From Welwitschia mirabilis (taxonomy: Eukaryota; Gnetophyta; Gnetopsida; Welwitschiales): a DNA stretch of 35,076 bases. The notes beneath the pieces are model-generated. The model was not told the origin of the DNA and made no database searches. It worked only from the letters and a program-made list of their open reading frames with translations. Of this stretch, positions 29,961-35,076 are shown piece after piece. The position numbers and the translations under genes were made by a program. The number at the start of each line of letters is the position of its first letter. The first letter of the stretch is position 1. Location of the stretch: positions 99,822,301 to 99,857,376 of the forward strand of contig JBOZIK010000001.1 of the NCBI GenBank assembly GCA_051453625.1, read 5' to 3'.

Positions 29961-32044
29961 ATAAAACAAATTTTCTAGGATTATTTTATAATGAAATCAA
30001 TTTGGTTAGCATTTAGATGGGCCATAAGTTAAAATTACATGTAATCTAATAAATATAAAAATACAAACATTGTTATTTAGCATATTTGAGTTGTAAAAAA
30101 TATATAGGTGTTCAAAACTAAAAGGCCTAGCATACTTAAAACCTCCATCACATTTAACAAAAGTTAGCTTAAGTTTGTACTTTACACAATAAATCATCAT
30201 CCTAGACATAAGCTTATGAGTTTAAAACAATGTAAAGGAGATGTACAACTATGATATAATCTAGAAAACATGGGTTACAACTAGCTAACAAGCCTAAAAG
30301 ATAACATCTACCTCAATGTGCAAAAGTTTATTAAGAAAGGGAAATCACTCTAAAAGAGGAGTAATATCTCCATTTTCTTTAAGTAAAATGCAAATTCCAT
30401 AGGTTTAGAAGAGAGGATTTATAAGGTATAATAATGCTTACTACCTTTCTAGGGAGGAACCCTATAGGAAAATAAGGATTACATCTAGAAATCCTCACTA
30501 TAAGCTCTATGGGATTACAATGAAGAATTCATCAATAGGTACCTCATCTATGAAGAAATTCACTCCAAGCTATGAGATCTTAATTCTTTTTTTAATTTTA
30601 CATCAAAAGAGGAATAGAGAATTAATCTCTTATGTTTTCTAGCCATACTCTAATGGAACATAGTAGGGAATCATTCTAATCTTAAACAAAAGCTATTTGA
30701 TTTTTTGGAAGCTTCAAAAGGAGGAGCATTAGAATTTAATAAATGAAACTTATAGGAGATAAACCTCCAAGTTTAGAACATTAGTAAAAATGAAAGTAGA
30801 GCATTAGTTAGAAGTATTTGAAGGCATATTTTCATAGAGCAAGTAGCAAGTAGTGGTGAAAGGCCTAGATAAAAAGAAGTATGAGGGACTAGCCTTAGAC
30901 CAGAAAACCTAGGGGTCAAGCCAAGTCAAAATTAGTTAGAAAGAAAGCTTAAAAGAAAATGAGGTAAAAGGGGTAACTTAGGGGTGTTGACTCTTAGAAA
31001 CTCAGGTTCTTACATTAAGAAGCCTTTGATTTTAGAGGACTCAATAGGTAACATATCCCAAGCCCTACTAAGAATTCAAAAGATGTTTTTAGAGGTATAA
31101 AAGATTTTATAAAAGGACAATTCTTCTTCTAGTAGCCCCTATTATAGAACTTCTTGAGTCTTGAGTTATAACATGCTTCTTAACAGTGGTATCTTATGGA
31201 AAGACTCCTTCATTCTAATAAGCAATGACAATGATGAAATTCAGAAAACAAGTAGTAGAAACAAAGATAGCTTTACAACTAAGTTTAAATAAAATATTGA
31301 AAAATAAAAGTAGTGCATGGGCTTTAATGGCTGTAATAGCTCCTTTAGTAGTTATACTAATTCTTATGATGAGGACATGATGTAGAATATAATAAATTAT
31401 AATAAGAATGCAGAGAAATCTATGAAAGAGGAATGAAAATCAAAGTGGAGAAGTGAAAATAGACAATCTCACTCCAATAAAAAGTTATAGGGATCAATAT
31501 AAGAAAGAAGGGATAATTGTAAAATCCTTCATTCATATTATTTGAAAATCCCATAAGAATCTTATCATGTAGTGGAACTTAGATAAAACAAACATAGGAA
31601 AAAGGAGATATTAGAAAAATCAAAGAATATTAATTAGGATAAGGAAGCTCTAGGTAGCTATTACCTAGGAATTATATATCATTTTATGCATTATCATGAA
31701 CTCATTTAATGATATGAAATTTAGTATCTTTCAATATGTTACATTCTATGCAAATCTTTCAAGGTCTTTTCCTATTAGTCTTTATCTTGTGTTTTCATAT
31801 TTTTTTTCCTTTCCATTTTTCTAGACTTCTAAAATCAATTGTTTTTAAGTTCATAGTTATCAACATGCTAACATTTTGGAAAGGGTAAGATCCTACTATT
31901 ATCCTAGCTAAGATAGGAATATAGTTCCTCAAACTTCTTTATTTATGTAAGATTGTAAAATCCAATTTTATTAGCAAGGGTTTTTCTATCCACCTAATAG
32001 GACTTTTATATATAGTTTTCTACTACATTAATACATATGATTTT
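29961..32044 (+). other. Unresolved region, possibly LINE 3' part
   Basis: Purine-rich sequence lies between the last LINE motif and an A-rich tail. From 30798 to 31706 one frame runs without frameshift, but its 18 stops in 303 codons are close to the roughly 22 expected by chance, so coding is not supported. From 31710 sequence becomes T-rich, with the look of a LINE 3' untranslated region. A different decayed element between LINE and tail is equally possible. Confidence 0.3.
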
Positions 32045-32083
32045 ATTAAAAAAATTAAATAAAGAAAGAAAGAAATAAAAATA
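32045..32083 (+). other. A-rich tail, probable LINE 3' terminus
   Basis: attttattaaaaaaattaaa followed by aaagaaagaaag units follows ctactacattaatacatatg, a form common just before the poly(A) of plant LINEs. The orientation agrees with the LINE. A matching target duplication was not found because the LINE 5' end is not defined. Confidence 0.45.
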
Positions 32084-32268
32084 CATCCCTCTTCTTTTTT
32101 CAATAATATTAGCAATTTGTCATAGGTGGTTATGAACACTAACCATTCATGCCTCTATAAGTAATTCCTAAGCCATTACATCTAGACTTCTTATTTATCT
32201 TTATTTATATCTAATTCTTTTTTAACTAATTTAATTTATAAGTCTTAATATCAATTAATTCTACCTAC

Positions 32269-32310
32269 TACATGCATGTGTATGTGTGTGTGCATGCACA
32301 TGCATATATA
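32269..32310. repeat. 42-base alternating pyrimidine-purine tract
   Basis: From tacatgcatg through tgtgtgtgtg to gcatatata every step alternates pyrimidine and purine without a break. Such tracts can adopt left-handed Z-DNA when supercoiled. It includes a short TG microsatellite (32286-32302) and several GCATGC palindromes. Confidence 0.85.
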
Positions 32311-33861
32311 ATGGTTTTAGTCTTCTATTACATTTTCATGGTATTATGTTATTCAAATAGCATGTTTAGATATTTTTTATTAATTTTTTTAATTTGGATT
32401 TAATAAATTAACTTAGAATGTCTTTTTGTTAAATTTATAAATGATATTTTATAAATAAAAACAAATATATATTTTTTGTACTAATTCAAAGATTATTAAT
32501 AGTAATTAATTAATTCAAGGGATTTATATTAGTTTTGTACATAATTGAAGTTCTAGATTTATTCTATATCATTTGGTTGGTTACTTATTAACTACATTCA
32601 AAATTCATGCTTTATATCATTATTGTACTTATTGTTTTGTATGCATTTATCATTCTAAATAAACTTATCATAAAACCTATGAAGGTTCTATGCTAAAAAC
32701 TGCACCTCCTTATAGATCAATATTCTTAGATTTATCACACAACCCATGAAGGTTCCATGCTCATAATTATATCTTCTTATAAGTTACATCTCTCTTATTT
32801 TTTATATTCAATATAAATTATGACTGAATGATCTTAAGACTTTATACTTTATAGATGGTTATTAAAAGGATTGTTTTAATTCTCTAATATTTCTTTTATT
32901 TCATAATGAGAAGTTATCAGGTAAGTTTTTTAATTAAATCATCAATACAAAAACACTTTATTATAATATTTAAATATTTAATATATGGATGTATATTCCA
33001 AATAATTCTAAATACTCTATTTTATAGCCAAATTGTCCATATTTAACATCACTTTTTAAGTATATTTTAGCTCTACTTAAGTAGGTTTTTAATCAAATGA
33101 GAATAACAGTGGGCTAGCCATTGTAATGAGTAAGATAGGATAGTTTTTTGACATTTTTTACCCATGTGTATTATTTTCAATATGCATCTTATTCATGAGT
33201 TTGATTATAGAATTTTAACATCTAGATGAGTAGATAATGATGGAATGTAATGATAGTAAAATGTATGGGTTATTATCACAATACTTAAGAGGGATCAATA
33301 TGGTTAGTTTGGATGATTTTGAAGTTGTTTCTAATGCTTTAAATCCCATAAAGTTAATCTTGGATTAATAGATAATGACTAGAGATTATTTTAATAAGAA
33401 ATATGCATTGTCTAAAGTAGGTCACTATGGCAAAGTTACCATAGTAGAGTTACTGTATTAAAACTAAAGCAATTACTATATTAGTCATTTACATGGTTAT
33501 CTAAATGATACTTATAGGATGATAGATATTATAAATCAATTAAAACTTCATTTTTTACTAATATTCATCCACTATGATTGTTTGAATGATATCTAAATGA
33601 ACAACAGTTAGGCATTACACTGGGAAAACATATGAAGTGCAGTCATCCATTATAGGAGAAAAGCACATGATAGAAGTGTCATCTATTGTTCATTATGAAA
33701 TTATTAATATTATTGTACCTTGTCAGTTACTACTTCTTGATGATCTAAATCACCAATTTATAACTATAAATATGTTCAGTTTACATCCAATTTTTTATCT
33801 TTAATGCATCAATTATTCTTGTGATGATTTGGATATAAATTGAGCAAGGGTTTCATCTATC
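32311..33861. other. AT-rich sequence, no gene recognised
   Basis: Near 32675-32760 the words cctatgaaggtt(c) atgct and cccatgaaggttccatgct form a short imperfect direct repeat about 75 bases apart. No coding or RNA signal found. Confidence 0.4.
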
Positions 33862-33863
33862 TT

Positions 33864-33905
33864 AAGGGAGGGGATTTTCTTGGGATTAAGCTGAGATTAT
33901 TTCAT
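33864..33905 (+). mobile_element. Possible copia-like polypurine tract and 3' LTR start
   Basis: aagggagggga is followed by ttttcttgggattaag. Many plant Ty1/copia elements have a purine tract ending GGGAGA and then an LTR starting TGTTGGGATTA. The match is suggestive, and an AATAAA-like signal lies downstream (33945-33957), but no copia coding sequence was found upstream and no second LTR is visible. Confidence 0.3.
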
Positions 33906-34999
33906 TAAGATCTACTACTTTTAAGTAGATGTGAGCCATTTTAATTAATAAAATATTATTTTTTATGCCACTTCTCTTATCTTCTTTATACTCTATGTTA
34001 AAATCAAGTTAATTGCATTATATTTTATTTTAATTTTAATATAGGATATGAGGATCAACTTAAATGATAATAAGTTGGTAATATTAGTTGAGTGATTGCA
34101 TTTAGATTTACACTAACTGAAATTCATTACATTTCATTCATTATTGCATTGTTATTTCTTTATCATTCTAAAATTAAATAGAAAATCATTTTGTTTCCTT
34201 TTAAAATGAAGAAATTTTCCAAATATACTTTGAATTTCTCTCTAAAGTACAACATTGAATTAACTTCCTATATCAGTAAGTGTGTTTGTGTGAATTAGAT
34301 ACTAAGATTATAGGTTATTATTAAAGAATATTATGTGATTATAAAAGCACATAATACACTCCCACTTAACAAATTAGCATTGTTTCCAACAAGAAATTTA
34401 AGAAATATTAGAATATTGATTCTCACTACTAATGTAAGTAATTTGGTTTTAATATGTTTACTTGTGTAGTGTATCCATATAGTTTTTCTTTTTCTTAGTT
34501 TATATTATTATTTTATTTTCTTAGTTTAGCTTCACTTTTAATTTTAATTAGTTTTTCTTCCTATGTTAGTTTAACTTTTTATAGATGGGGACTATCATTT
34601 TTACAACAAACTTAAACTACATTTTGTTGTTCTTATAATCTGAGTGACTATAACATTCACTGTTAGGATAGACTCCTTTCATTCATCTAATCTAATAGGG
34701 TGTTTTTCAATTTGTTATAAATAAGCTTGTTTAATATTTTATGAATATGAAGGAAATGATAAATAATAAAAAACACCATTACAAGAAGCAATTCATTAGC
34801 AAGAAAATTCAAGAATCATTAATGGAAGGTTTCATTTAAATATAAAATATAAAAGACATATATTCTACTTTCTATTTGCATATTCCTAAAAGTAGCTTGT
34901 CTAATAAATCTTCTTTACCTTTAAGCCCCTCTAAAGGACTTACATCTTACACATATTTTTTTGTGAAAAACCAAAATTCTATAGTTATAGAATTTAATT
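33906..34999. other. AT-rich sequence, no gene recognised
   Basis: The right part should be the interior of the minus-strand LTR element whose primer sites lie at 35000-35073, but no gag or pol resemblance is seen on the minus strand. Confidence 0.4.
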
Positions 35000-35011
35000 G
35001 CTCTAATACCA
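35000..35011 (-). other. Primer-binding site, initiator tRNA-Met type, minus strand
   Basis: Read on the minus strand the site is tggtattagagc, one transition from TGGTATCAGAGC. It is preceded on that strand by three T and by an LTR ending ...tttaca, so it marks an LTR retrotransposon running leftwards. Confidence 0.75.
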
Positions 35012-35014
35012 AAA

Positions 35015-35061
35015 TGTAAAGGTCTGAAATTTCACACTTAAAAACTTCATAACTTTATATA
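35015..35061 (-). mobile_element. LTR end or LTR stub between two primer sites
   Basis: On the minus strand the segment ends in CA directly before the inner primer site. It is only about 47 bases long because another primer site begins beyond it. It may be a duplicated LTR/primer-site junction. Confidence 0.5.
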
Positions 35062-35073
35062 GCTCTGATACCA
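35062..35073 (-). other. Second initiator tRNA-Met primer site, perfect match
   Basis: The minus strand reads tggtatcagagc, matching all 12 expected bases. The following three bases on the + strand are aaa, as at the inner site, so a further LTR end probably lies just outside the window. Confidence 0.8.
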
Positions 35074-35076
35074 AAA

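Noticed and set aside
30006-30209. A minus-strand frame of 67 codons with Cys and aromatic residues.
   Set aside because: No motif recognised; length is within chance for this composition, and it ends and begins without any supporting signal.
30798-31706. A single frame of about 303 codons without frameshift, rich in Ser/Asn/Lys, that looks like a decayed protein.
   Set aside because: It contains 18 stops, against roughly 22 expected by chance at this AT content. No motif is recognisable, so the protein-like look is not evidence.
1-35076. CRISPR arrays, tRNA or rRNA genes, bacterial operons or ribosome-binding sites.
   Set aside because: No regularly spaced short repeats, no cloverleaf with conserved TTC and anticodon-arm sequence, and the repeat content is that of a plant nuclear genome.

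Overview
This looks like a stretch of a large, AT-rich plant nuclear genome, most likely from a seed plant. It consists of old transposable elements and holds no intact host gene that I can support. The plant assignment rests on three things: primer-binding sites of the plant tRNA-Asp and initiator tRNA-Met types, a non-LTR element of the plant L1 type (DUF4283-like ORF1, zinc knuckle, endonuclease and reverse transcriptase), and nested LTR elements. Nearly every reading frame is broken. Most deviations from family consensus are C-to-T or G-to-A, as expected of long-silenced, methylated repeats. I cannot name the species.

Layout. 1-140: end of one LTR with an initiator-Met primer-binding site. 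141-3380: AT-rich sequence with two (CT)n microsatellites. 3380-5262: 5' half of a LINE (ORF1 plus the first third of the ORF2 endonuclease). 5263-26835: a block of about 21.6 kb that interrupts the LINE. It holds flanking pieces of an outer element and, inside it, a structurally recognisable LTR retrotransposon (5444-19705). 26836-29960 and perhaps on to an A-rich tail near 32083: the 3' half of the LINE, resuming at the endonuclease position where the 5' half stopped. 32084-35076: AT-rich sequence, a possible copia-like polypurine tract near 33864, and a minus-strand LTR/primer-site doublet at the right edge.

The central LTR element has two LTRs, a tRNA-Asp-type primer site (7185-7202) and a G-rich polypurine tract (17940-17950). 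I found no protease, reverse transcriptase, RNase H or integrase between them. Instead it carries remnants of a long Asn/Asp/Glu-rich protein with internal repeats that I do not recognise. It therefore looks like a large non-autonomous element that would need enzymes from an autonomous relative.

The window contains 17 runs of N: fifteen of exactly 100, one of 10 and one of 191. At 13 of the fifteen 100-N runs, the sequence ending at the left edge is repeated, a few percent diverged, starting exactly at the right edge. These direct duplications (37 to about 1,375 bp) are best explained as overlapping contig ends that were not merged, so apparent tandem copies should not be read as biology. Removing them shrinks the LTR element from about 14.3 kb to about 8.3 kb and gives LTRs of about 1.25 and 1.20 kb.
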